In this document: piece after piece, positions 49,871 through 57,335 of the stretch
Layout of the letters: each line of letters begins with the position of its first letter
How positions within the stretch are numbered: the first letter of the stretch is position 1
DNA from: Acidimicrobiia bacterium
GTDB lineage: Bacteria; Actinomycetota; Acidimicrobiia; Acidimicrobiales; Aldehydirespiratoraceae
Direction: 5' to 3'
Assembly: GCA_022821685.1 (NCBI GenBank)
Contig: JAJEDD010000041.1
Coordinates: 105,486 to 169,485, forward strand
Length of the DNA stretch: 64,000 nucleotides
Program-made: the position numbers and the translations under genes
Notes under the pieces: generated by a model
Told to the model about the DNA's origin: nothing
Database searches by the model: none
Seen by the model: the letters and a program-made list of their open reading frames with translations, nothing else

Positions 49871-50773
49871 ATGGACGCTCCAGCGCTGGCCCTGCGGTCG
49901 ATGATCTTCATTCCCGGTCATCGCCACGACCTCATCGACAAGGCGGTGCGATCGGGGGCCGACGCGGTGATCGTCGACCTAGAGGACGCGGTGGCACCCA
50001 GCGAGAAGCCCAACGCCCGCGCCGCCCTCGCCGAGCTGCCCGATGCCCCGATCCCCTTCTTCGTGCGCACCAACGCACCCGACACCGAGATGTTCTGGGA
50101 CGATGTGGTCGCGGCCGGGCGAGCCGGGGTGGCCGGACTCGTTGTGGCCAAGGCCGAGAGCCCGGAAGTGCTGCGCCAGCTCGACGGCGCGCTGCGGGCA
50201 CTGGAGATGGCGTTCTCGGTTGAGGTTGGATCGACCGTGATCGCTCCGCTCATCGAGAGCGCGGCCGGGGTGCGGGCTGCCCACGACATGGTCCGCAGCA
50301 GCGACCGGGTGGCCACCGTGCTGTTCAGCAGCGGGGAACAGGGCGACCTGGTGGCCGATCTCGGAGTTGAGTGGACCCCGGAGGGAACGGGCCTCATGCA
50401 TGCCCGCTCCAAGGTGCTGCTCGACGCCCGGGCGGCCGGTCTGGAGCATCCCATGGACGCGGTGTTCATGGACTTCCGCAATCTCGAAGCCCTGCGAACC
50501 GAGTGCGAACTGGCCCGCCGCCTCGGCTACGGGGGCAAGGTCGGGATCCACCCCGCCCAGATCCCGGTGATCAACAAGGTGTTCACGCCGTCGGAGCAGC
50601 AAGTGGCCCACAGCCGCCGCATCGTCGAGGAGTTCGACCGGGCCCTGGCCGACGGGCAAGCCTCGATCGCGGTGGACGGCAAGCTGGTCGATTACGCGGT
50701 CGCCCGGGTGGCCCGCATCGTGCTGGCCCGAGCCGAGCTCGCCGCTCGGGCCGCGGAGAGGAGCGACCAATGA
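49871..50773 (+). CDS. HpcH/HpaI aldolase / citrate lyase beta (CitE)-like protein
   Basis: This 300-residue TIM-barrel protein shows the CitE-like features RSMIFIPGHRHDLIDKAV, DAVIVDLEDAVAPSEKPNAR (acidic metal ligands), VAPLIESAAGV-type motif IAPLIESAAG, and GIHPAQIPVIN. Relatives cleave acyl-CoA hydroxyacids such as malyl- or citramalyl-CoA. The substrate is not predictable here. A possible -10 element (TATAGT) lies about 15 bases before the ATG. Confidence 0.88.
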   Translation: MDAPALALRSMIFIPGHRHDLIDKAVRSGADAVIVDLEDAVAPSEKPNARAALAELPDAPIPFFVRTNAPDTEMFWDDVVAAGRAGVAGLVVAKAESPEVLRQLDGALRALEMAFSVEVGSTVIAPLIESAAGVRAAHDMVRSSDRVATVLFSSGEQGDLVADLGVEWTPEGTGLMHARSKVLLDARAAGLEHPMDAVFMDFRNLEALRTECELARRLGYGGKVGIHPAQIPVINKVFTPSEQQVAHSRRIVEEFDRALADGQASIAVDGKLVDYAVARVARIVLARAELAARAAERSDQ

Positions 50774-50925
50774 CACGCAGCCGCCGCATCCGCGACAGGG
50801 TCGGCGATGCTGTGATCGACGTGGTAACCGACATAGATGCGCTGGCACCGCTGGCGGTGGCCGATGGCCGGCCAACCGACGCAGGCCAAGGCGTGCGCTC
50901 GCCTCTCTGCTCGGCCTCTGGCTAG
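50770..50925 (+). CDS. short ORF, possibly a truncated gene
   Basis: A 51-codon frame starts in an ATGA overlap with the CitE-like gene (MTRSRRIRDRVGDAVIDVVT). It runs into a MITE fragment at 50896-50918, where it ends. The overlap suggests it was once a coupled gene whose remainder was lost. I recognise no family. Confidence 0.35.
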   Translation: MTRSRRIRDRVGDAVIDVVTDIDALAPLAVADGRPTDAGQGVRSPLCSASG

Positions 50926-50942
50926 GCGACGCAGGCCAGGGC
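50877..50942. repeat. 16-bp direct repeats flanking MITE fragment 6
   Basis: CGACGCAGGCCAAGGC (50877-50892) and CGACGCAGGCCAGGGC (50927-50942) differ at one base. The second is the 3' end of the beta-lactamase-like gene. They bracket the MITE fragment. Confidence 0.6.
50896..50918 (-). mobile_element. MITE fragment 6
   Basis: On the minus strand GAGGCCGAGCAGAGAGGCGA matches the outer terminal repeat (GAGGCCGAGCGAATAGGCGA of copy 2). The rest of the element is absent. Confidence 0.5.
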
Positions 50943-52025
50943 TCGGGTGGAGATGGCGATCCCGCGGCGGGCCGAGGCGAGGTCGTTGCGGTCGAGGCCG
51001 TTGGTGAGGTAGGCGAACGACACCCCGGTGGCGGGATCGGCCCAGGCGACCTGGCCCCCGGCGCCGCCGTGGCCGAAGGCTCCCGCGGAGGCCCCGTGCC
51101 CGTGGCCGCGCATCCCGGCCTTGCCGTCGCTGCCGGCCAACACGAAGGCGTGCGACCGGTTGACCGGAGTCCCGGTCCAGTCACCGCTGCTCTGGCGGAC
51201 GGTGGTGGCGTCGGCGCGCACCTCGGGACGCAGGAACCCGTCGGTGTTGCAGAGCACCGCCCCATACCAGCGGGCCATCTCCTCGGCCCGGGCGATCCCT
51301 CCGCCGCCGGGAATCCCCACAGCCCGAAGCCAGGGCAGGTTGAAGGCCGTCAGCGCCTCCTCGGTGACGATCTCGGGCAGCTCTTCAAGACCGAGGGCGG
51401 CCAGCTCGGCGGCGGTTGGCTCCGAGCCCACGCCCACTACGTCGGCCACGTCGGCCTGATCGTCGATGCTGATGCCCAGCCAGCGCGAGCACCCCGCGGA
51501 GGCCATCACCCGCTCGGCGATCACGTCGCAGTGGGGACGGCCGGTCACCTCGGCGATGATGTCGGCCAGCACCCAGTGGGCCGACAGGGGGTGGTACTCG
51601 AACCGGGTGCCGGGCGCCCAGTCGGTGCGCCAGGAGGCGTAGGTGGCCAGCCGGGCGGCCCGGTCGGTGGTCCCGGCGAGATCCAGCGACGCCTGCGGGA
51701 AGCCGCCCGCGTGAAGCATCACCTGCGACACGGTGATGTCCTCCTTGCCGCCCCCGCCGAACGTTGCGAGCACGTCGCGCACCGGCGCCGCCACGTCGAA
51801 GAGTCCCTCCGCGGCCAACTCCAGGGCGGTGAGGGCCACCGACGGCTTGACCGCCGAGTACATGTGGAACCGGGTGTCGCGGGTGCAGTCGCCGAAAGCC
51901 TCCGACACCACGATCTCGCCCTCGCAGGCCAGCGCGAGCTGGGCCGCGGGCAGCAGGCCGGAGTCCACCTCGCGCCGGGCCCGATCCAGCAGCGCGCCGA
52001 CCGCGGCGCTGTCGATCTTGGGCAT
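50922..52025 (-). CDS. serine beta-lactamase-like hydrolase
   Basis: This 367-residue PF00144-type protein has the catalytic SxxK as SAVK (MYSAVKPSVALTALE), a Tyr-containing second motif FEYHPLSAHWV, and a third motif HGG (AFGHGGAGGQVAWAD). Most such proteins are esterases or peptidases, not antibiotic-resistance enzymes. ATG 52025 follows a possible GTG one codon earlier. No signal peptide is seen, so it is likely cytoplasmic. Confidence 0.85.
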   Translation of the reverse strand: MPKIDSAAVGALLDRARREVDSGLLPAAQLALACEGEIVVSEAFGDCTRDTRFHMYSAVKPSVALTALELAAEGLFDVAAPVRDVLATFGGGGKEDITVSQVMLHAGGFPQASLDLAGTTDRAARLATYASWRTDWAPGTRFEYHPLSAHWVLADIIAEVTGRPHCDVIAERVMASAGCSRWLGISIDDQADVADVVGVGSEPTAAELAALGLEELPEIVTEEALTAFNLPWLRAVGIPGGGGIARAEEMARWYGAVLCNTDGFLRPEVRADATTVRQSSGDWTGTPVNRSHAFVLAGSDGKAGMRGHGHGASAGAFGHGGAGGQVAWADPATGVSFAYLTNGLDRNDLASARRGIAISTRALACVA

Positions 52026-52078
52026 CACCCGATGCTACGACCCGAAGGCCGAAGCCGGTCGAAGCGCCAGAGGAAGCG

Positions 52079-52232
52079 TCAGTTCACCGCTCCTGAGGCC
52101 GAGCGAGTAGGCGAGCGATTCCGGCCCATACTGGCGAGGCCGTGGCCCGAGCGGCCCGTGAGCGCAGCGAACAAGAGCGGGAATGACCCCGCTGCGACGC
52201 GACGGTCCTACAGCAAGCGGTCAGTTCACCGC
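52079..52232. repeat. direct repeats of the acyl-CoA synthetase gene end flanking MITE 4
   Basis: TCAGTTCACCGC occurs at 52079-52090 and at 52221-52232. The second copy is the last three codons and stop of the acyl-CoA synthetase gene on the minus strand; a few extra flanking bases (AAGCG) also match. The MITE copy lies between the two. Confidence 0.65.
52095..52206 (+). mobile_element. MITE copy 4, between two convergent-free gene ends
   Basis: The copy begins GAGGCCGAGCGAGTAGGCGA and keeps the central GCGGCCCGTGAGCGCAGC, but it lacks the short segment GGGCTG...GTTT found in copies 1-3 and has no matching right terminal repeat. It lies between the beta-lactamase-like gene start and the acyl-CoA synthetase gene end. 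Confidence 0.65.
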
Positions 52233-53756
52233 CTTGGCCAGGTGCTCCCAGTAGGGGGCTCGCAGCTTGAACTTCTGGAGCTTGCCGGTGGCGGTGCGGG
52301 CCAGCTCGTCTCGCACCTCCACCGAGGTGGGGCACTTGTAGTGGGCGATCCGCTCCCGGCAGTGGGCGATCAACTCCTCGGGCGTGGCCGCGGCTCCGGG
52401 GGCCAGCACCACCAGCGCCTTCGGTGTCTCGCCCCACTTGGAGTGGGGCACGCCGATCACGGCCACCTCGGCCACGGCCGGATGCGAGAACAGGGCGTCC
52501 TCCACCTCGATCGACGACACGTTCTCGCCGCCGGAGATGATCACGTCCTTCTTGCGGTCGGTGATCATGTAGTAGCCGTCGTCGTCGCGGTAGCCGCCGT
52601 CGCCGGTGTGGAACCAGCCGTCGACGATGGCCTCGGCGGTGGCCTCGGGCTGCTCCCAATAGCCCTCGAGCACATGGTTGCAGCGGGCCAGGAACTCGCC
52701 GGAGTCGCTCACCTGCATGCGCACCCCCAGCGCGGGCACGCCCTGGCGCGACAGCTTGCGGGCCCTCTCCGCCGACGACAGCTCGTCCCACTCGGCCCGG
52801 CTGCGGTTCATGGTGAGCACCGGGGCGGTCTCGGTGAGGCCGTAGAGCTGGATGAACTCCCAGCCCAGCTCGGTCTCCATCCGCTCGATGGTGCGGGTGG
52901 GCGGGGGCGCGCCGGCCACCACCATGCGGGTGCGGCCCGCGCCCGGGATGGGGCCGTCCCAGTCCGCAGCCGCGTCGAGGACGGCGGCCACCACCGCCGG
53001 TGCGCCGCACAGCAGGGTGATGCCGTGAGCGTCCACCCGGCGCAGGATCTCGGCTCCGTCCACCTTGCGCAGCACCACCTGCTTGGCACCCATGCCGACC
53101 AGCACGTAGGGCATACCCCAGCCGTTGCAGTGGAACATGGGCAGGGTGTGCAGATAGCTGTCGCGGTCGCTGACGGAGGCATGCAGGCCGAACACGGCCG
53201 AGTTGATCCACAGGCTGCGATGGGTCTGCTCCACGCCCTTGGGCCGGGCGGTGGTGCCCGAGGTGTAGTTGATGACCGCGGTCTCATCCTCGTTGGGCGT
53301 CCAGGGCTGCGGAGACTCGCCAAAGCGGAACAGCGCATCGTCGGACTCGTGGCCGAGCACGAACTTGTGGCGGCACGGCACCGAATCCAGGGCTTCGGCC
53401 ATCTCGGGATCGACCAGCAGCACGTCGGCGCCGCAGTGCTCGACGATGTAGGCCACCTCGTCGACACTGAGCCGGAAGTTGATGGGCACGAAGATGCGGC
53501 CGTTGCCGCTCACGCCCCAGAAGCAGGTGAGCAGCCGCCCGGCATTGTGCGACACCATGGCCACCCTGGCCCCCATGGGCACGCCGAGAGCGTCGAGGCC
53601 GACGCCGGTGGCGTCGACCAGTTCGCCCATGCGCGAGAACGTGACCTCGCCCATGGAGGGCGCGGGCTGCTCGGGCTCGTCGACGAAGGCGACCCGGTCG
53701 GGATACACGGCCAGGGCCCGGTCGATGTGGTCGCGGACTGTCAGCGGAACCTTCAT
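52221..53756 (-). CDS. AMP-dependent acyl-CoA synthetase
   Basis: This 511-residue ANL-superfamily ligase activates a carboxylic acid with ATP and joins it to CoA. The P-loop-like motif is YTSGTTARPKGV (about residue 165). QLYGLTETAP, GWFHTGDGGYRD and DRKKDVIISGGENVSS-type motifs are intact, as is the C-terminal lysine region RTATGKLQKFKL. The closest style is that of medium-chain fatty-acid or cinnamate-type ligases. ATG 53756 (MKVPLTVRDHIDRA) is used. The neighbouring CitE-like gene suggests acyl-CoA chemistry. Confidence 0.92.
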   Translation of the reverse strand: MKVPLTVRDHIDRALAVYPDRVAFVDEPEQPAPSMGEVTFSRMGELVDATGVGLDALGVPMGARVAMVSHNAGRLLTCFWGVSGNGRIFVPINFRLSVDEVAYIVEHCGADVLLVDPEMAEALDSVPCRHKFVLGHESDDALFRFGESPQPWTPNEDETAVINYTSGTTARPKGVEQTHRSLWINSAVFGLHASVSDRDSYLHTLPMFHCNGWGMPYVLVGMGAKQVVLRKVDGAEILRRVDAHGITLLCGAPAVVAAVLDAAADWDGPIPGAGRTRMVVAGAPPPTRTIERMETELGWEFIQLYGLTETAPVLTMNRSRAEWDELSSAERARKLSRQGVPALGVRMQVSDSGEFLARCNHVLEGYWEQPEATAEAIVDGWFHTGDGGYRDDDGYYMITDRKKDVIISGGENVSSIEVEDALFSHPAVAEVAVIGVPHSKWGETPKALVVLAPGAAATPEELIAHCRERIAHYKCPTSVEVRDELARTATGKLQKFKLRAPYWEHLAKAVN

Positions 53757-53895
53757 GCCGCCATCATGGCAGCCCCGCCGAGAAAGCTGCACGCCGAGAA
53801 CGATTGAGACGGTGCCCACCCGCGCCTGTGTCCCTGTCTTGCGGCCTCCATGTATACGCCGGGGCAGTTGTATGAAGGGAAGTTATGTTTACGCG

Positions 53896-54153
53896 ATGAG
53901 GACGACGATCTCGCTTGACGACCAGCTTGCCAGGCAGGTACGACGAGCAGCCACCAGCCGTGGTATGAGCGTCAGCGCGTTCATCGCCAAGATTTTGGAC
54001 GACGCTTTGAAGCGCCCGGCGCGCGAGCCGGCGCCGCCGTTCCGGCTGATCACCGTCGGAGGCGTCCGGGCGCGGCCCGGTGTTGCTCTCGACCGGCCGA
54101 GAGCACTCGACGCTCTCGACGACGAGACCCTCTACGGGTCCGAAAACGGATAG
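53896..54153 (+). CDS. ribbon-helix-helix antitoxin, VapB-like
   Basis: The 85-residue protein starts MRTTISLDDQLARQVRRAAT, a classic ribbon-helix-helix DNA-binding fold, followed by a flexible toxin-binding tail. The gene is followed eight bases later by the start of a PIN-type toxin, the vapBC order. The toxin is truncated, so the antitoxin may be orphaned. Confidence 0.75.
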   Translation: MRTTISLDDQLARQVRRAATSRGMSVSAFIAKILDDALKRPAREPAPPFRLITVGGVRARPGVALDRPRALDALDDETLYGSENG

Positions 54154-54160
54154 AGACGGA

Positions 54161-54277
54161 GTGCTGCTGCCCGATGTGAACGTCCTGATCCACGCGCATG
54201 TCGAGGACTCGGTGCCGGAACACGCCGCCTACGGCTGCTCGACGCGACGCTGTTGGCCGCAAGGTAGCGTTCTTGTC
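54161..54277 (+). pseudogene. truncated VapC (PIN-domain) toxin start
   Basis: The frame from GTG 54161 reads MLLPDVNVLIHAHVEDSVPE-like sequence, the PIN-domain first strand with its catalytic Asp. After about 24 residues the similarity ends. The frame runs on, without a stop, into the DUF433 gene below. The catalytic core is missing, so toxin activity is not expected. Confidence 0.6.
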
Positions 54278-54550
54278 ATGGACGCCACCGACGAGAGGCC
54301 GCTTCCCGACGACTACGAACTGTTGAAGCGAATCACGGTGCGCTCCGATGTCTTCGGCGGCAAGCCGATCATTCGCGACATGCGCTTCGCTGTCGAACAC
54401 GTCTTGGGGAAGTTGGCTGCAGGCGACAGCGTGGAAACGATCCTCGACCAGTACGAAATTCTGGAGCCCGAGGACATTCAGGCTTGTCTGGTCTACGCCT
54501 ATCGCTCCATCGTCGGCGAAACCGTCCATGATCATATTCTGATTCATTAG
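54278..54550 (+). CDS. DUF433-family protein (antitoxin-like)
   Basis: The 90-residue protein contains ITVRSDVFGGKPIIRDMRFA and the HTH-like ILDQYEILEPEDIQACLVYA, the DUF433 pattern of small proteins usually paired with DUF5615 PIN-like toxins. The partner toxin follows five bases later but is split by a MITE. ATG 54278 is preferred; an in-frame upstream extension comes from the VapC remnant. Confidence 0.75.
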   Translation: MDATDERPLPDDYELLKRITVRSDVFGGKPIIRDMRFAVEHVLGKLAAGDSVETILDQYEILEPEDIQACLVYAYRSIVGETVHDHILIH

Positions 54551-54555
54551 AACCA

Positions 54556-55068
54556 TTGAGGTTTCTGCTCGATGAGTGTGCCGGTTCTGTTCGACTGCAA
54601 CGAATGCTGGCTGGTCTGGGCCACGATGTGTGCGCAGCCTCGGAGGTGGCGCCTGGGACCGGCGATGAAGAACTGCTTGCGCTCGCCTACAACGAGCAGC
54701 GGGGGCTCATCACCGACGACAAGGACTTTAGAGCGAGCGCAAATGGGTGAGAGTCTGTTGCGTCGCAAGGGTGTATTTCCCGCTCTTGTTCGCTGCGCTC
54801 ACGGGCCGCTCGGGCCACGGCCTCGCCCGTATGAACCGGATTCGCTCACCTATTTGCTCGGCCTCTTAGCGAGTTGGTGTTCCGGCGCAGGTTGCCGCAT
54901 CTCTGCATCATCCGCTTCTTCAAGATGCCAGAGGCAGAGAGGGTTGCGGCGATGCACACGCTGATCGAGCGTCATTCGAGCGTCTTGGAAGAAGCTGCGA
55001 TCATAGTGGTCCGGCGGCATCTGATTCGGATCCGCCTCGCGGAGCCTGATAGCCGGCTCGACGACTAG
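54556..55068 (+). pseudogene. DUF5615 PIN-like toxin split by MITE copy 5
   Basis: The N-terminal half (54556-54730, TTG start) reads MRFLLDECAGSVRLQRMLAG to LITDDKDF, with the Mut7-C/PIN-type acidic residues. The C-terminal half (54866-55068) reads SELVFRRRLPHLCIIRFF to the end. Removing 54731-54865 and one TTA copy restores a single frame, DKDFSELVF. The gene was therefore intact before the insertion and is now broken. Confidence 0.8.
54731..54865 (-). mobile_element. MITE copy 5, inserted in the DUF5615 gene
   Basis: This 135-bp copy has end sequences GAGCGAGCGCAAATGGGTGA and, from the other end, GAGGCCGAGCAAATAGGTGA. These are terminal inverted repeats that match over most positions. TTA flanks it at 54728-54730 and 54866-54868. 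The interrupted gene defines both boundaries exactly. Confidence 0.85.
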
Positions 55069-55070
55069 CT

Positions 55071-57224
55071 GTGCGACGGGGACCCGCGCTGGTGGTGACG
55101 CTGTGCGCTCTGGTGTTGCTGGTGGCGGCGTGCGCAGACGGATCCGACGAGTCGGCTGACTTGCCAGCCGCCGAGGGCGAGTTCGCGGGGACGATTCGGC
55201 TGGGGGCTGCGCTCAGCGAGACCGGCAAGTATTCGGTGGAGGGCCGCGACGCCCGGCAGGGATATGACACCTGGCTGACGTGGGTGAACGACGAGTACGG
55301 CGGCATCCGGATCGGCGACGAGCGCTACCGGGCCGAGATCGTGTACTACGACGACGAGTCCGACGCCGACACCGCCGGCAACCTCACCCAGCGGCTCATC
55401 GACGACGACCGGGTCGACTTCCTGCTCGGCCCCTACTCGAGCGGGCTCACCAGCGGGGCCAGCGCCATCGCCGAGGCCAACGGCGTGCTGATGGTGGAGG
55501 GCACCGGCGCGGCCGACATCCTGTTCGAGCGGGGGTTCCAGAATCTGTTCCTGGTGGCCACCATCGCCAGCGACTACACCCGCTCGGGGATCGAGGCGCT
55601 GGCCGCCCGAGGGGCCCGCACTGCGGTGATCGCCCACGAGGACACCGCTTTCGCCACCGCGGTGGCCGACGGCGCAGCCCGCCACCTGGAGGCCAACGAC
55701 ATCGAGGTGCTGGCGGTCGAGACCTACCCCAAAGACATCCAGGACGTGTCGGCCATCATGACCAAGTTCCGCGACCTCGGCCCCGACCTGTTCGTCGGCG
55801 GGGGGCACTACAACGACGCGGTGCTGTTCGTGAACTCGGCCAAGGAGCTCGACTTCGCCCCCGACGGCATGCTCATCACCGTCGGCCCCTCCAACCCCAA
55901 GCTGGTGCATGAGCTCGGCGGCGACGTGGAGGGAGTGCTCGGCCCCACCCAGTGGGAGCCGTCGATGGCCTATCGGGGCCCCTACTTCGGCAGCGCCGCC
56001 GACTACGCCGCCCACTACCAGAGCCTCTGGGGCGAGCCGCCCGTGTATCAGGCGGCCAGCACCACCGCCGCCGCGCTGGCTCTGCAGCTGGCCATCGAGG
56101 CCGCCGGATCGACCGACACCGATGCGGTGCGGGCCGCGCTGCGGGAGCTGTCGGCGGACACGTTCTACGGTCCGATCAGCTTCGACGAGCGCGGCGTCAA
56201 CACCAGCAAGCCGATGGGCATGATCCAGGTGATCGACGGCGACATCGTGGTGGTGGCCCCCGACGACGCCGCGTCGGCCCAGCTCCTGTACCCGCTGGGC
56301 TCGGAGAAGGGATCGAGCTCGTCGTCGTGGTTGGGCCGGTTCGCCCAGGCCGTGGTCAACGGCATCGCCCTGGGCGGCATGTACGCGGTGCTAGTGCTGG
56401 GCTTCTCGGTGATCTGGGGCGTGATGGGGGTCATCAACTTCGCCCACGGTGAGTTCGTGATGATCGGCGCCTACCTGGCGTGGCTGGCCGACGACCTCTG
56501 GGGCGTCGACCCGTTCCTGTCGGTGCCCGCAGTGTTCGTGGTGATGATGGCGCTTGGATACGTGGTCCAGCGGGTGCTGGTGGACCGGGTCATCGACCGC
56601 CCCCATCTGGTGTCGCTGCTGGTGATGTTCGGCCTGGCCATCATCCTTCAGAACGCCATGAAGCTGATCTTCTCGGCCGACTTCCGCCGGGCCGACACCG
56701 CCCTCGACGGGAGCTGGCGGCTCACCGACTCGCTGACGGTGCCGGTGACCAAGTTCTGGATCCTGATCATCGCGCTGGGCGTGCTCGGCGGTCTGAGCCT
56801 CATGCTGGCCCGCACCCGGCTGGGCAAGGGTATCCGGGCCGCGGCCCAGAACCGGGAGGCGGCCCGCATCGTCGGCATCGACGTGAGCCACCTGTACGTG
56901 ATCGTGTTCGCGCTGTGCATCGGCATCACCGGCGCGGCCGGTGCGCTGGTGAGCCCGGTGCTGGCCATCCAGCCTTTCCAGGGGGCGCCGCTGACACTGA
57001 AGGCGTTCGCCATCACCGCCATGGCCGGACTCGGCTCGATCCGGGGCGCGCTGGGCGGGGCGATGGTGCTGGGCCTGGTGGAGGCGGGGCTGGCCGTCTA
57101 CGTCGGCGGGGTGGGCACCAATCTGGCCGTGGTGGCGTCGTTCGTGATTCTGGTGGCAGCGCTGGTGCTGCGCCCCCAAGGCCTCTTCGGCGGCCTGCGA
57201 CCGGTGGACGCAACCGCGACATGA
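55071..57224 (+). CDS. fused substrate-binding lipoprotein and LivH-type permease
   Basis: This 717-residue protein joins two parts of a branched-chain amino acid-type ABC importer. Residues 1-21 form a lipoprotein signal with lipobox LVAAC. Residues about 35-410 are a Peripla_BP_6 ligand-binding domain (GTIRLGAALSETGKYSVEGR). Residues about 425-705 are a LivH permease with about eight membrane segments (GVINFAHGEFVMIGAYLAW, the EAA-like GKGIRAAAQNREAARIVGID). These are normally separate genes. No linker insertion is evident. The GTG start is two bases after the DUF5615 remnant, and the stop overlaps the next gene by four bases (ATGA). Confidence 0.9.
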   Translation: MRRGPALVVTLCALVLLVAACADGSDESADLPAAEGEFAGTIRLGAALSETGKYSVEGRDARQGYDTWLTWVNDEYGGIRIGDERYRAEIVYYDDESDADTAGNLTQRLIDDDRVDFLLGPYSSGLTSGASAIAEANGVLMVEGTGAADILFERGFQNLFLVATIASDYTRSGIEALAARGARTAVIAHEDTAFATAVADGAARHLEANDIEVLAVETYPKDIQDVSAIMTKFRDLGPDLFVGGGHYNDAVLFVNSAKELDFAPDGMLITVGPSNPKLVHELGGDVEGVLGPTQWEPSMAYRGPYFGSAADYAAHYQSLWGEPPVYQAASTTAAALALQLAIEAAGSTDTDAVRAALRELSADTFYGPISFDERGVNTSKPMGMIQVIDGDIVVVAPDDAASAQLLYPLGSEKGSSSSSWLGRFAQAVVNGIALGGMYAVLVLGFSVIWGVMGVINFAHGEFVMIGAYLAWLADDLWGVDPFLSVPAVFVVMMALGYVVQRVLVDRVIDRPHLVSLLVMFGLAIILQNAMKLIFSADFRRADTALDGSWRLTDSLTVPVTKFWILIIALGVLGGLSLMLARTRLGKGIRAAAQNREAARIVGIDVSHLYVIVFALCIGITGAAGALVSPVLAIQPFQGAPLTLKAFAITAMAGLGSIRGALGGAMVLGLVEAGLAVYVGGVGTNLAVVASFVILVAALVLRPQGLFGGLRPVDATAT

Positions 57225-57335
57225 GTGCCCTGCGACAACGACCGGCCAACGGTCCGGGACGAACGGCGACCGGTGGACGCCACGGAGGCATCAGCATCCT
57301 CAAACAACGGCTGGCCGAAGGTCCGGGGCGGACGG
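57198..57335 (+). repeat. 69-bp tandem duplication across the LivH/LivM junction
   Basis: Two 69-bp units, 57198-57266 and 57267-57335, align without gaps and share CGACCGGTGGACGC, ACAACG and GGTCCGGG blocks. Unit 1 contains the LivH-domain stop and the LivM start ATGAGTG. In unit 2 the matching start codon has become ATC. The present gene thus begins in the upstream unit, 23 codons earlier than its ancestor. Confidence 0.75.

Noticed and set aside
50922-52025. Antibiotic-resistance beta-lactamase
   Set aside because: The SxxK, Tyr and HGG motifs fit the broad PF00144 esterase/peptidase group, and no signal peptide is visible.
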